Below, in pieces: positions 8,127-17,027 of a DNA stretch of 64,000 nucleotides. This stretch comes from Paraburkholderia graminis C4D1M (lineage in GTDB: Bacteria > Pseudomonadota > Gammaproteobacteria > Burkholderiales > Burkholderiaceae). The number at the start of each line of letters is the position of its first letter. The stretch's first letter is position 1. Under the pieces are notes generated by a model. That model was not told where the DNA came from. It did no database searches and was given only the letters and a program-made list of their open reading frames with translations. Position numbers and translations under genes: made by a program. The DNA lies in contig NZ_ABLD01000008.1 of assembly GCF_000172415.1 (NCBI RefSeq), positions 62,001-126,000 on the forward strand, in the 5' to 3' direction.

Positions 8127-9592
8127 CCGCGACGAGCGGAGCGCCGCGGCAGATCGGCCGTTATCTGGTCGATGGCGTGCTTGGCCGCGGCGCGATGGGC
8201 ACCGTTTATCTCGCCACCGACCCGCATATCCAGCGGCAAGTCGCCCTCAAGACGATCAACCCCGAGTTGCTGCGCGACTCGCAGCAAGGGAGCAGCGCGG
8301 CCGATGCGGAACTGCCCGCGCGCTTTATCAACGAGGCGCGCGCGGCCGGGCGGCTCGTGCACCCGCATATCGTCGGTGTGTTCGACTATGGCGAGGCCGA
8401 CGGCGTCCCGTTTATCGCACTCGAATATGTGCGCGGAGAAACGCTCGCCGCGCGGCTCGCGAAAGAGGCCCTGCATGGCACGAGATTGCCGCTCGTGCGC
8501 ACGCTCGCGTGGTTCGCGCAGTTGCTGGACGCGCTGGCGTATGCGCACGAGGCTGGCGTGATCCATCGCGACATCAAGCCCGCCAATCTGCTGATCGCGC
8601 CGCGTGGCGAATGCAAGATCGCCGACTTCGGCATCGCGCAACTGGACACGGGCCGTCTGACGCAGATAGGCGTGATGATCGGCACGCCTGCGTATATGTC
8701 GCCCGAGCAGTACACGGGCGCACCGATCGACGCACGCAGCGATCTGTTTTCCGCGGGCGTCGTGCTGTACGAGATGCTGACCGGCAAGTGCCCGTTTTCC
8801 GGCTCATCGGCGGCTGTCATGCAACAGGTGTTGAACGGCATGCCGCCCGCGCCGTCGAGCGAAACGCCTGGCCTTCCCGCCTCGCTCGATGCGATGGTGC
8901 GCAAGGCGCTTGCAAAAGAGCCCGAGGCACGCTACCTGTCCGCGCAAAGCTGGCGCGCGGAGTTGCTGAGCCTGCTGGATACGCTCGCGGCAGAACGCGA
9001 TCCGGACCGGACGGTGGTCGCGGCGCCGGTGAATCGCGAGGCGCTTGCACCACCGCTTTCACCAGGGGCCGCCACCGCTACTGCTCACGCGGTATCCGCC
9101 GATTCTATCGGCTGGCCTCCGGAATTGCTGGCGCAGCTCGAAGAGCGGCTCGCGCACCACGTTGGGCCGGTTGCGTCGCTGCTCGTGCGGCGGGCGGCGG
9201 CACACGCAACGAACCCGCGCATGCTGGCGGCACAACTCGCGCGTCATCTTCCCGACGAAGCGACACGTCATCAATTCGACACGCTGTTGCAACGGCATAC
9301 TGCCGGGCAGGGAAGCGCGTCTTCGCGGCCGGTGAGCGAGAGCATTCAACCTGCGGCACGCGTCGCTTCCACCCAGGCACGCGTGCCCGATGCCGCGCAT
9401 ATCGAAGCAGCCGCACGGCAGCTTGCAACGCATATTGGGCCCGTCGCCCGCATCGTCGCGCAGCGGGCTGCGCTGGGCGTCGACACCGCGACCTTTCACA
9501 ACCGGCTCGCCGATGCACTTCCCGCCACCGTCGACAGAACCGCGTTTCTTCGTGCGCTGAGCGAGCGGCTTGCTAACGCTTGCGGGCCGTGA
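8123..9592 (+). CDS. Hanks-type serine/threonine protein kinase with duplicated C-terminal domain
   Basis: Soluble Ser/Thr kinase of 489 residues. The catalytic domain spans about 10-285: glycine loop LGRGAMGTVY (20-29), VALK lysine at 43, HRDIKPAN from residue 148 with catalytic Asp150, DFG at 168-170, and GTPAYMSPEQ in the activation segment. All key residues are present. After a linker come two related ~60-residue modules, at about 333-396 (HHVGPVASLLVRRAA) and 430-488 (THIGPVARIVAQRAA). No membrane segment is seen, so it probably acts at the membrane with the preceding sensor. Being divergent from the T6SS genes it may act like PpkA, which phosphorylates Fha in T6SS activation, but that is inference and no fha gene is visible here. 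Confidence 0.9.
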   Translation: MTATSGAPRQIGRYLVDGVLGRGAMGTVYLATDPHIQRQVALKTINPELLRDSQQGSSAADAELPARFINEARAAGRLVHPHIVGVFDYGEADGVPFIALEYVRGETLAARLAKEALHGTRLPLVRTLAWFAQLLDALAYAHEAGVIHRDIKPANLLIAPRGECKIADFGIAQLDTGRLTQIGVMIGTPAYMSPEQYTGAPIDARSDLFSAGVVLYEMLTGKCPFSGSSAAVMQQVLNGMPPAPSSETPGLPASLDAMVRKALAKEPEARYLSAQSWRAELLSLLDTLAAERDPDRTVVAAPVNREALAPPLSPGAATATAHAVSADSIGWPPELLAQLEERLAHHVGPVASLLVRRAAAHATNPRMLAAQLARHLPDEATRHQFDTLLQRHTAGQGSASSRPVSESIQPAARVASTQARVPDAAHIEAAARQLATHIGPVARIVAQRAALGVDTATFHNRLADALPATVDRTAFLRALSERLANACGP

Positions 9593-9936
9593 ACGGGCGG
9601 CGTGGGCATTGGCATTGGCGTTCGTAATCACGTTCGCGCGCAAACGGCTAGAGCACGCGTGTTCAGTCCTTGTCATCCCGCATCGCTTGCCGCGATGGAA
9701 TAGATCACCGGCTGTGCGTGTTTATGTGATGTCGACTAGCCAGCGCATCCGCATCGTTCCATGGAAACAGACCAGACATCGCAGCCGGCCGCATACGGCA
9801 CGCACGAATCGAAACGCAGTGCGGCGCGGCCGCGACCCGCAGTGCGAACGAAGATCGCGTGCCTGCCTGAACATACCGCGCGTACGCATGCGCCAGCGGA
9901 CGGCGGCCGCATGACATCCGGCGATGGACCGATTCG
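9593..9936. other. Intergenic region upstream of the ECF sigma factor
   Basis: About 340 bp with no frame that resembles a gene. It presumably carries the sigma factor promoter. I could not pick a convincing ECF-type -35 GGAAC and -10 pair, nor a terminator for the kinase gene. Confidence 0.35.
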
Positions 9937-10467
9937 ATGACCGCAGCAGATCTGTCCGCCCTGCTTCCGTCGATGCTTCCACGCCTGTGGACATTCGCGC
10001 TGCGCATTTCCGGCGACCGGCACGACGCCGAAGACCTCGTGCAGCGCGCCTGCGTGCGGGCGCTCGAACGCGCGCATCAGCTTCAGCCGGACACCGCGCC
10101 GCTTAGCTGGATGTTTTCGATCGTGCAGTCCACATGGATAAACGAGTTGCGTGCGCGCAGCGTGCGCAGTCGCTCGGGCATGGATTGGGACGACGAATTT
10201 CTCGAAACAGTCGCCGACCCCGCCGCGCGCACGCCTGAACAACACGCGATGGACGGACAGATTGTCGAAGCCGTGCAGCGGCTACCCGACGCGCAACGCG
10301 TGGTGATGCTGCTGGTAGCGGTCGAGGGCCTCAGCTATCAGGAAGCGGCGCAAACCCTGGGAGTCCCTATCGGGACCGTCATGAGCCGCCTCTCGCGGGC
10401 CCGGCAAACCATCGGGGCCCTGTTCAGCGAAAAACAAAAAAGCGTGGCTCGCGCGAGTAATGAGTAA
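9937..10467 (+). CDS. ECF-type RNA polymerase sigma factor
   Basis: Sigma-70 family protein of 176 residues, the usual ECF size. Region 2 lies around residues 15-75 (ISGDRHDAEDLVQRACVRAL, with WMFSIVQSTWINELR as 2.4/linker). Region 4 lies around 115-165 (LSYQEAAQTLGVPIGTVMSR helix-turn-helix). The next gene, 24 bp downstream, encodes a membrane protein with the layout of a cognate anti-sigma factor. The target regulon cannot be read from the window; the pair may control the neighbouring genes or itself. Confidence 0.92.
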   Translation: MTAADLSALLPSMLPRLWTFALRISGDRHDAEDLVQRACVRALERAHQLQPDTAPLSWMFSIVQSTWINELRARSVRSRSGMDWDDEFLETVADPAARTPEQHAMDGQIVEAVQRLPDAQRVVMLLVAVEGLSYQEAAQTLGVPIGTVMSRLSRARQTIGALFSEKQKSVARASNE

Positions 10468-10491
10468 TAGCAGAGACCAGGGGGCTTGACT

Positions 10492-11478
10492 ATGGACGAC
10501 ATCCTGCTCATGGCGTACGTCGACGGCAATTTGCAGCCGCGCGAGCGCAAGGAAGTCGAACGCACAATCGTCGTCTCGGCCGATGTCGCCGAACGCGTCG
10601 CATTGCTCAGGGCGTCGGCGTTGCCGTATCGGCGGGCGTTCCAGCATCAGCAACTGCCACCGGTTCCGGAAAGCCTCACGCGCAACGTTGCGCAGTTGAT
10701 AGAAGCGCAAACGCCGGCTCCTGGCATGAGAGCCGTGGGCAGGAACGATCGTGCCGCGGCGTGGGCTTCGCGCGCCAGCGGCCGCAGCCCGTGGTCCTTG
10801 CGTATGCGCGGGCCGTCCGGGGCTTCAGGCTCCGACACAGGTATTCAGTGGGCCCGGCCGGTGCGCGCACGCATTCGCGCCGCGGCTCCGTGGGCCGCGC
10901 TCGCATTCGTAAGCGGTGCGTTCTGTTGCGCCGTCGTGCTGCGCCTGGCGGGAAGCAGCGCCCCCGGCGGTGTCGGGCAGACGCTTTCACAACAGGCTAT
11001 CCCGGCAGGCGTATCGCCGTGGATCATCGCAGCGGTCAATTATCAACGGCTCTATACGCGGGAAACCGTTGCGTCCGACTTGCCGATTACCGGCCTTGCG
11101 CACATCGTCGACGACATTCGCCGCGACGACGGACTGTCGATCCACGTGCCGGACCTGCGTTCGCTCGGACTGACGTTCAAGCGCGTGCAACGGCTGCGCT
11201 TTAACGACAAGCCGTTGGTGCAGATCGTCTACCTGCCGGAGAAAGGCTTGCCGGTTTCGCTATGCGTGATGACAGATGACAAGCCGGATGCCGCGCTCGC
11301 GCAGCAGGACGTCAACACGATGCAGGTGGTGACCTGGAGACAGGCGAAGCAGAGCTACGCGTTGATCGCCACCTCCGGCGACACCGACCTCGCGGCAATC
11401 GGCCGGCACATTGCACAAAGCAGGGCCGGCGAGATTCTCGGTCAGGCGCTGGCAGCGTATCAGGCACCGGTAAGCTAA
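10492..11478 (+). CDS. Transmembrane anti-sigma factor
   Basis: The product of ~328 residues begins MDDILLMAYVDGNLQPRERK, typical of the zinc-less cytoplasmic anti-sigma domain. A TTG at 10486 is in frame, but the ATG at 10492 is preferred. One membrane helix is predicted near residues 123-150 (WAALAFVSGAFCCAVVL). The periplasmic part has the VNYQRLYTRETV segment seen in anti-sigma factors encoded next to ECF genes, and ends QALAAYQAPVS. It would sequester the ECF factor at the membrane until a signal arrives. It is downstream of and cotranscribed with the sigma gene. Confidence 0.85.
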   Translation: MDDILLMAYVDGNLQPRERKEVERTIVVSADVAERVALLRASALPYRRAFQHQQLPPVPESLTRNVAQLIEAQTPAPGMRAVGRNDRAAAWASRASGRSPWSLRMRGPSGASGSDTGIQWARPVRARIRAAAPWAALAFVSGAFCCAVVLRLAGSSAPGGVGQTLSQQAIPAGVSPWIIAAVNYQRLYTRETVASDLPITGLAHIVDDIRRDDGLSIHVPDLRSLGLTFKRVQRLRFNDKPLVQIVYLPEKGLPVSLCVMTDDKPDAALAQQDVNTMQVVTWRQAKQSYALIATSGDTDLAAIGRHIAQSRAGEILGQALAAYQAPVS

Positions 11479-11492
11479 CCGACGCATACGCT

Positions 11493-11520
11493 CGCACAGC
11501 CGGCAACCGCCGCCTGTGCG
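11493..11520. terminator. Hairpin between convergent anti-sigma and amidase genes
   Basis: CGCACAGCCGGC and GCCGCCTGTGCG form a 12-bp stem with one mismatch and an AACC loop. It sits between the ends of two converging genes, so it may stop transcription from both sides. There is no T-tract on either side. Confidence 0.5.
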
Positions 11521-11546
11521 CTTCATGCAAGCCCTGCGATGCCGGC

Positions 11547-12974
11547 TCAGACGCGCGGCGTAAGCGACGTAAGCGGAGTGACCGGCATAACCGGAGAGAG
11601 CGGTGTGCCGCGTGCTTCGATCGCTTCACCCGCGAGCAGACACAAGTCCTCGCGGTAATGCGCGGCCACGATCTGCACACCCACCGGCACGCCGTTCACC
11701 AGTTGCGTCGTGACGGCAAGACCCGGCAAACCCATCGCAGGCAGCGCACGCATTGTGAGTTGCGCTTCCCATACGCGGTCGAAGCCCGCCGCGCCTTGCT
11801 GATCGAGATCGTCCGGGAACGGAAGCTCCGCCGACACCGGCATCAGCACGACCGCATACTGATCGAGAAACAGCCGCCATTCACGTAGCAAGCTCGTGCG
11901 GCGCACCAGCGACCGGCTGATTACGTCGGCCGGCAGGTCTTTCACTTTCAGGCGCGCCGCGTTCACCACCGCTTGCGCGCCGGGGTCGCCGTCGCGCGCC
12001 ACCGAGTCGGCCAGCGCCTCGAAACCGTCGCCGAGCCACAGACGTTCCTGCAATTGCGCGGCTTCGCGCATCGACGGTGTGTCGTCGATCTCGTCGACGC
12101 GCCAGCCTGCGTCGCGAAGGCGTTGGGCCGCGTCCAGCAACGCGTGCTCGACTTCCTTGACGATCTGCAGGCCGCCCGGACGCAGGCAAAGCGCGGCACG
12201 CAACGGCACCGCGCGTCCTTCGAGCGGCATCGGCAGATACCAGGGATCGCGCAAGTCGGGCGCGGCCAGTGCAACGAGGCCGAGGCGAAGATCCGGCACC
12301 GTGCGCGCCATCGGACCCGTGGCCGACATCAATTGCGCACCGATCGGGCGTTCGGGCGACGACGCGTTGAACGCGGGCACGCGTCCGAACGTCGGCCTGA
12401 GTCCGTGGATGCCGCATGCGTAAGCCGGATAGCGTATCGAGCCGCCGATATCCGTGCCGAGCGCAATCTGCCCGATACCCGCGGTGACTGCCGCTGCTCC
12501 GCCGCCCGACGACCCGCCCGGCGTGAGCGATGGGTCGCGCGGATTGAGCGTGCGTCCATGAACCTGGTTGGAGGTGAACCAGCGCAGAGCGAAAGTCGGC
12601 GAATTGCTGCGGCCGAGCAGCACGGCGCCGGCCTTTTGCAGATTATCGACAGCGGGACTATTCACCTCGGCCACCAGGTTTTCCTGCAAACGCGTGCCGT
12701 TGGTGGTGGCGAAACCCGCGTGGTCGGTATTGATCTTGGTCGTGACAGGCACGCCCGCCAGCGGCCCCGGATCTTCACCGCGAGCAATCGCGCGGTCGAC
12801 GCTGTCCGCCTGCTCCAGCACCCAGTCGGGCCGGTGCGCCACGACCGCGTTGATGAGCGGATTGACCGCATCGAGACGTAGAAGCGCGGACTGCGCCGCT
12901 TCGCGAGCGGACACTTCACGCGTTCTCACACGCCTCGCCAGTTCAGTTGCGGACAATTGCCATAGTTCACTCAT
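11547..12974 (-). CDS. Amidase (amidase signature family)
   Basis: Amidase-signature hydrolase of 475 residues. The Ser-cisSer-Lys machinery is visible: the Lys in GVPVTTKINTD near residue 80, the Gly/Ser-rich loop TPGGSSGGGAAAV near 150, and nucleophile region LGTDIGGSIRYPA near 175. The start at 12974 (MSELWQLSATEL) has a GGAGG ribosome binding site; a longer frame to 13025 lacks support. No signal peptide, so cytoplasmic. The substrate is probably a small amide or carbamoyl compound, but specificity cannot be inferred. The neighbours (DUF3331 protein, MFS carrier, SDR) give no clear pathway. Confidence 0.93.
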   Translation of the reverse strand: MSELWQLSATELARRVRTREVSAREAAQSALLRLDAVNPLINAVVAHRPDWVLEQADSVDRAIARGEDPGPLAGVPVTTKINTDHAGFATTNGTRLQENLVAEVNSPAVDNLQKAGAVLLGRSNSPTFALRWFTSNQVHGRTLNPRDPSLTPGGSSGGGAAAVTAGIGQIALGTDIGGSIRYPAYACGIHGLRPTFGRVPAFNASSPERPIGAQLMSATGPMARTVPDLRLGLVALAAPDLRDPWYLPMPLEGRAVPLRAALCLRPGGLQIVKEVEHALLDAAQRLRDAGWRVDEIDDTPSMREAAQLQERLWLGDGFEALADSVARDGDPGAQAVVNAARLKVKDLPADVISRSLVRRTSLLREWRLFLDQYAVVLMPVSAELPFPDDLDQQGAAGFDRVWEAQLTMRALPAMGLPGLAVTTQLVNGVPVGVQIVAAHYREDLCLLAGEAIEARGTPLSPVMPVTPLTSLTPRV

Positions 12975-13035
12975 GTAGCCTCCAGTGTCGATGCCAACCG
13001 TATGCAGGCATGCATCCAGTCGCACGTGTAGCGGT

Positions 13036-13494
13036 TCAAAACGGCCAGCCGGCAGCGCCTTCTATTGGCAGATCGGTGCGCTGTCCGATCGCCTCCGCGA
13101 GGATCACCTGATCGCGATTGCCGGGCACCCGCATCTGCCGGATACGCGGGCGGAATATCCGGTCGCCGCGTCTGACTGCGCGGCCTGTCAGCGCGCATAC
13201 GGAACCGACCCGCGCGAGTCCGCTGCACCATATCTGCTCGGCGTAGCGCCCGATGCACGAGTCGCTCCACGATACGCTGATGGTCGCCGGCGACAACCAT
13301 TCCACTACCGCAATCCGGGCCGGCCGGCTCGCGCGATGGTGGGATGCGTCGGCCATCGGCGAACGCGTGCCTATGCGGCACCGCTTGAGCGGCAAAGGCT
13401 TCTTCCGCGCGCAGGCGTCCAGTTGTTCCGCGGAAGGATCGAGGACATTCAGCAATGTGCGAACCACGATGTCGTCGTCGGATAGCACTCTCAT
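13036..13494 (-). CDS. DUF3331 domain-containing protein
   Basis: A 152-residue protein of unknown function. The core around residues 60-115 fits the DUF3331 family known from Burkholderia relatives: VVEWLSPATISVSWSD, then CIGRYAEQIWCSGLAR and a C-x2-L-x-G segment (CALTGRAVRRGDRIFRPR). The paired cysteines might bind a metal, which is inference. It lies upstream of the amidase gene on the same strand. A four-heptad repeat element lies ~205 bp upstream of its start. Confidence 0.75.
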   Translation of the reverse strand: MRVLSDDDIVVRTLLNVLDPSAEQLDACARKKPLPLKRCRIGTRSPMADASHHRASRPARIAVVEWLSPATISVSWSDSCIGRYAEQIWCSGLARVGSVCALTGRAVRRGDRIFRPRIRQMRVPGNRDQVILAEAIGQRTDLPIEGAAGWPF

Positions 13495-13844
13495 CGACTG
13501 ATCTCCAGAAGCCGGTATGTTCGTAGCGGGAAGAGCAAAAGCTGGTGCTTAACGCCGCCTTGCTCGCGCAGCGTCGGTTTGCTGCTCATCGACGTGACGC
13601 CGCGCACCTGCTTCGCCGCAGCGACTGCGACGCCTTTCGCTGCGCCGTTGCGCCGCTGCGCCGCTGCGAATCAGGGGTGTTTCAATTTGAACTGCGCAAT
13701 GTATCGGCGGTGTTTCGGCGACGTATCGAAATGTATCCGGCCCATCGAACGCTTGCGGCCATCGTCAGCGATGGTCGCTTCATGCGGCATACCAATCAGC
13801 TACAGCAGAAGTCGCGCGGCGCGCCACGAGCAAGCCGAGCTCCG
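13495..13844. other. Intergenic region with a repeat element
   Basis: A 350-bp gap between the DUF3331 gene start and the end of the MFS gene. No gene is supported. It holds a GC-rich stretch with repeats of gccg/ccgctgcg near 13640-13670 and the four-heptad direct repeat at 13699-13737. Confidence 0.5.
13699..13737 (+). promoter_or_regulatory. Four-heptad direct repeat, copy 1
   Basis: Heptads ATGTATC (13699), GTGTTTC (13710), ACGTATC (13721) and ATGTATC (13731) are spaced 11, 11 and 10 bp apart, so they lie on one face of the helix. The same layout recurs at 16083-16121. Phased heptads of this kind are typical of sites for OmpR/PhoB-type response regulators. The likely target is the DUF3331 gene, whose start lies ~205 bp away. 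Confidence 0.6.
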
Positions 13845-15014
13845 TCACGCATTGGACAACGGCGCAATCGCGTGCCTGTCGCGCATGACCGCGAGGACAA
13901 GCGCGCCGACACCGCAGGCCGCCATCAATCCGATCAACGCGGGCGTGCCTATATGAACCAGCACCCAGCTAGCCACTGCCGGGAAACCGAACGTGCCGAT
14001 GAAGTACGCCACGACGAACCACGTGAGCGCGGGCTGCCGGTGCGTCGCCGCGCAGTCGTTCACGGCCTGCGCCTGGATGGTCGGATAGACGAGCCCGTAG
14101 CCGATGCCCAGCAGTACTGCGCTTATCGAATGAAAAGCCGGCTGGTACGGCACGACGAACATGGCCGCGGTGCCGAGCACCATGATCGCCAGCAGAAGCC
14201 TGGTCGCGACTCCGTGATATAGCCTGACTACGACGCGCGTGAGCAGCCATCGCGCAACGACGACCGTCACCGCATAGAGGCTGAAGAACGTGCCGGCTTG
14301 CGCATGCGTGCCGCGAATGATGGACATCTGAAACGTCATCGACCCCGAAAAGACGCACGCGCACAGCGAAATCATCACGATCGGATACGCGGCGCGCGTT
14401 CGCCAGACAGCACCCGACTCGCGCAGCCAGTCCTGCTGCACCGGCGCTTCGTCCCGGTGCGGCGATACCCGCCCGAACGCTTCGAGCATCAGCGCGGCGA
14501 CCGCGCATAAGCCGCCGACCACGTAGAACACGCTGGTGAGCGGCCAGTGCCACGAACGGATCGCCATTGCGGCCACGGCGGGACAGCCGCCAATGCCCGC
14601 CATCTGGATCGTACCGAAGCGCATGAACCAGAATCCGCGATCGGCGTCGCTCGTGCGTTCCGTCAACGACATGGGCGCGGCGAGACAGAACGCTCCCCAG
14701 CCGAAGCCCACGAGAAAGCCGGGGAGAATGCCAGGTGCGCTCATCCGGTCGACCGCAGCAAAGCCGATCACGCCGAGGCCAATGCACAGGGCCGCTAGCG
14801 CGGTGGTGCGCGCGCTGCCGATACGCCGGGCGAACCGGCCCACCACGAGCACGCCTACCAGTGTGCCAACCGTGGCTTCCGCCAGCGCGAGTCCGGTATC
14901 CAGATCGTTGCCCCCGAGAGACCGGAAATGCATCGACAGGAAAAACGTCGCCCCGTACCCGCTCGCCGTGAGCAAGGTGCCGATGAGCACGAAGAAGGCG
15001 CTGAATGGGCCCAT
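13845..15014 (-). CDS. MFS transporter
   Basis: Inner-membrane carrier of 389 residues with about 12 hydrophobic segments. It lacks the long hydrophilic N-terminus of sugar porters and begins directly with a membrane helix (FFVLIGTLLTASGYGATFF). The loop 2-3 region reads GVLVVGRFARRIGSART, a degenerate MFS signature. The central loop near 190 is short and charged (GRVSPHRDEAPVQQ). It lies 60 bp downstream of the SDR gene on the same strand, so the two are probably cotranscribed. It resembles efflux-type MFS proteins; the substrate is unknown. Confidence 0.88.
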   Translation of the reverse strand: MGPFSAFFVLIGTLLTASGYGATFFLSMHFRSLGGNDLDTGLALAEATVGTLVGVLVVGRFARRIGSARTTALAALCIGLGVIGFAAVDRMSAPGILPGFLVGFGWGAFCLAAPMSLTERTSDADRGFWFMRFGTIQMAGIGGCPAVAAMAIRSWHWPLTSVFYVVGGLCAVAALMLEAFGRVSPHRDEAPVQQDWLRESGAVWRTRAAYPIVMISLCACVFSGSMTFQMSIIRGTHAQAGTFFSLYAVTVVVARWLLTRVVVRLYHGVATRLLLAIMVLGTAAMFVVPYQPAFHSISAVLLGIGYGLVYPTIQAQAVNDCAATHRQPALTWFVVAYFIGTFGFPAVASWVLVHIGTPALIGLMAACGVGALVLAVMRDRHAIAPLSNA

Positions 15015-15074
15015 GGCGAAATCAGGATCGGAGATGAACGACGACGGTGAGCGGTCTCGCGGATCGCGGCCGTA

Positions 15075-15959
15075 TCAATCCGCGCCGCCGGCTTGCGTGG
15101 CTTGCGCGACGTGTGCAGTGTCAGCAGGCGGGTATGCAACGGATTCGCTGACCGCGCGCCATTCGGCGTCCTCCTGGGCGCGAAACCTCGCGGCATCGGC
15201 GGCTACCGCTACCGCGTCGCTGCCGACCAGCAGGCGCAACGGCGGCGCCGGCACTTCGGCGATATTGAGCAGCACCTGGGCAATGCGCGCCGGGTCGCCC
15301 GGCTGATTGCCGTCACTGCGGCGCAGGCGCTCCGCCACCGGACCGATGACCGGCAGGTAGGCTTCGCTGATCTCGGGAATGGTCATCGACGAACCGGCCC
15401 AGTTCGTCCGCATCGACCCTGGCTCGATCACCGTGACCTTGATGCCGAAGTCGCGGACCTCTTTGGCGAGCACTTCGGAGAAGCCGCCTACCGCCCACTT
15501 CGCCGCCTGATAGGCCGCGAGCCCCGGTCCTCCGACGCGTCCGCCGACAGACGAAATCTGCATGATGTGACCGGCGCGCTGCTTGCGCATCACCGGCAAC
15601 GCTGCGCGGCTGAGATTGCAAACACCGAAGAAGTTGACGTCCATCTGTTCGCGCAGCGCCTGATCGGTCGCGTCTTCGATTGAAGCCAGGTCGGCGTAGC
15701 CCGCGTTGTTCACAAGCACGTCCAGACGGCCGAACTGCTCGACGGCGAGACTGACCGCGTCCCGCGCCGCGACCGGATCGGTCACGTCGAGCGCGATCAC
15801 GCGAACGCGATCCCCGTACCTGTCGGCCAGAGCCCGCAGCCGTGCCGTGTCCCGCGCCGTAGCGGTGAGCCGATGACCGCTCGCGAGCACGGCTTCGGCA
15901 AGCTCGCGCCCCAGCCCCGCGGAACAGCCGGTGATAAACCACACTTTGTCGCCAGTCAT
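15075..15959 (-). CDS. Short-chain dehydrogenase/reductase (SDR)
   Basis: Classical SDR of 294 residues. The cofactor motif is TGCSAGLGRELA at ~10-21, an Arg follows beta-2 (ATARDTARL, suggesting NADP(H)), NNAGYAD is near residue 87, catalytic Ser in ISSVGGRVGG near 138, and YQAAK near 151-155. The C-terminus after ~240 is longer than in minimal SDRs. It precedes the MFS gene in a likely two-gene operon. A four-heptad repeat lies ~125 bp upstream of its start and may regulate it. Confidence 0.92.
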   Translation of the reverse strand: MTGDKVWFITGCSAGLGRELAEAVLASGHRLTATARDTARLRALADRYGDRVRVIALDVTDPVAARDAVSLAVEQFGRLDVLVNNAGYADLASIEDATDQALREQMDVNFFGVCNLSRAALPVMRKQRAGHIMQISSVGGRVGGPGLAAYQAAKWAVGGFSEVLAKEVRDFGIKVTVIEPGSMRTNWAGSSMTIPEISEAYLPVIGPVAERLRRSDGNQPGDPARIAQVLLNIAEVPAPPLRLLVGSDAVAVAADAARFRAQEDAEWRAVSESVAYPPADTAHVAQATQAGGAD

Positions 15960-16326
15960 TTGCGAGCTTCCTTATCGTTTGCAATTGATCTATCGACGGG
16001 ACTCTGACGACACGTGTTCAATGTCCTTCAGGCGAGCTGACAACGCTCGCGCCCGGCGCCATGCAGCGATTAGAAGCGCGCTATGTATCCCACGTGTGTC
16101 GGCGAGGTATCGGAATGTATCGCGGCCTGGGCGAGGCGTGAAGCGGTGCGGGTTCGACAGGCTTCGTCGGCGGAATCGCAGTAGTCGATTGCGAGCAGAT
16201 GCTAAGCTATCCGGCCGTTACCACCCACGGCGCAGCTCTTCGGGGGCATAAGACTATGCGGCCGCGTCGAACCAGTCGGTTCGTTCCGACAGCGCCGTGC
16301 CCCCGGCAAACAACTACGGAATCGTC
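15960..16326. other. Divergent intergenic region between SDR and glycosylase genes
   Basis: A 367-bp region that must contain promoters for both divergent genes. It carries the second four-heptad repeat at 16083-16121. No gene is supported here. Confidence 0.5.
16083..16121 (+). promoter_or_regulatory. Four-heptad direct repeat, copy 2
   Basis: Heptads ATGTATC (16083), GTGTGTC (16094), AGGTATC (16105) and ATGTATC (16115) have exactly the 11/11/10 spacing of copy 1. The shared core TCGGCGA between heptads 2 and 3 is also kept. Its position ~125 bp upstream of the SDR start suggests a response-regulator operator controlling the SDR-MFS pair. Confidence 0.6.
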
Positions 16327-16911
16327 ATGCTCGATAAGCTGCTAAGCGACATTCGCAGTTGCACGCTTTGCGCGTCGAAGCTGCCCCATGCACCGCGGCC
16401 GGTACTGGCCGCGTCGGCACAGGCGCGCATTCTCATCGTGGGTCAGGCGCCCGGTGCACGGGTGCACGCGTCGGGGATACCCTGGAGCGATGCGAGCGGC
16501 ACGCGCCTGCGCGCATGGCTCGGCGTCGACGACGCCACCTTCTACGACGATTCGAAATTTGCCATCGTTCCCGTGGGGTTCTGCTATCCAGGCCGCGGCC
16601 GCAGCGGTGATTTGCCGCCACGGCCAGAGTGCGCGCCCCGGTGGCACCAGGAGCTGCTCCAACACCTCGGTGCGGTCAGGCTCACACTGCTGGTCGGACA
16701 ATACGCGCAACAATTCGGACTCGGTGACGCACGCGGACCAACCTTGACGGACACGCTCACCCGGTGGCAGGAATACGGGCCGCGCGTGATGCCGCTGCCG
16801 CATCCGTCGCCGCGCAACATCGCATGGTTCAAGCGCAATCCCTGGTTCGAAGCCGATGTTTTGCCCGCGTTGCGAGCGCGCGTGTCAACGGCGCTGACGT
16901 CGCCCGCTTAG
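16327..16911 (+). CDS. Uracil-DNA glycosylase family protein
   Basis: A 194-residue protein of the uracil-DNA glycosylase fold. The N-terminal CTLCASKLPHAPRPV, the loop ILIVGQAPGARVHASGIPW and the C-terminal PLPHPSPRN are the motifs of this family; the last gives the active-site His/Ser/Pro segment. Only two of the cysteines expected for a family-4 iron-sulfur cluster are seen near the N-terminus, so cluster binding is doubtful. The ATG at 16327 is preferred over a GTG at 16297 because MLDKLLSDIRSC matches the usual N-terminus. Role in base-excision repair is inferred from the family. Confidence 0.88.
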   Translation: MLDKLLSDIRSCTLCASKLPHAPRPVLAASAQARILIVGQAPGARVHASGIPWSDASGTRLRAWLGVDDATFYDDSKFAIVPVGFCYPGRGRSGDLPPRPECAPRWHQELLQHLGAVRLTLLVGQYAQQFGLGDARGPTLTDTLTRWQEYGPRVMPLPHPSPRNIAWFKRNPWFEADVLPALRARVSTALTSPA

Positions 16912-17027
16912 TCCCCGCATACATATCGATGCCACAATTCCTTCGTGGTCGCGACCGCCGCGCTCATCGACAATGATCGAATCGGTCAGCACGTTCGTTG
17001 CTGACTTCTCCCGCATTCGACACGACC

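Noticed and set aside
8089..9576. A 495-codon plus-strand frame overlapping the kinase gene in another frame
   Set aside because: The kinase frame has every catalytic motif; this one is an Arg/Ala-rich shadow.
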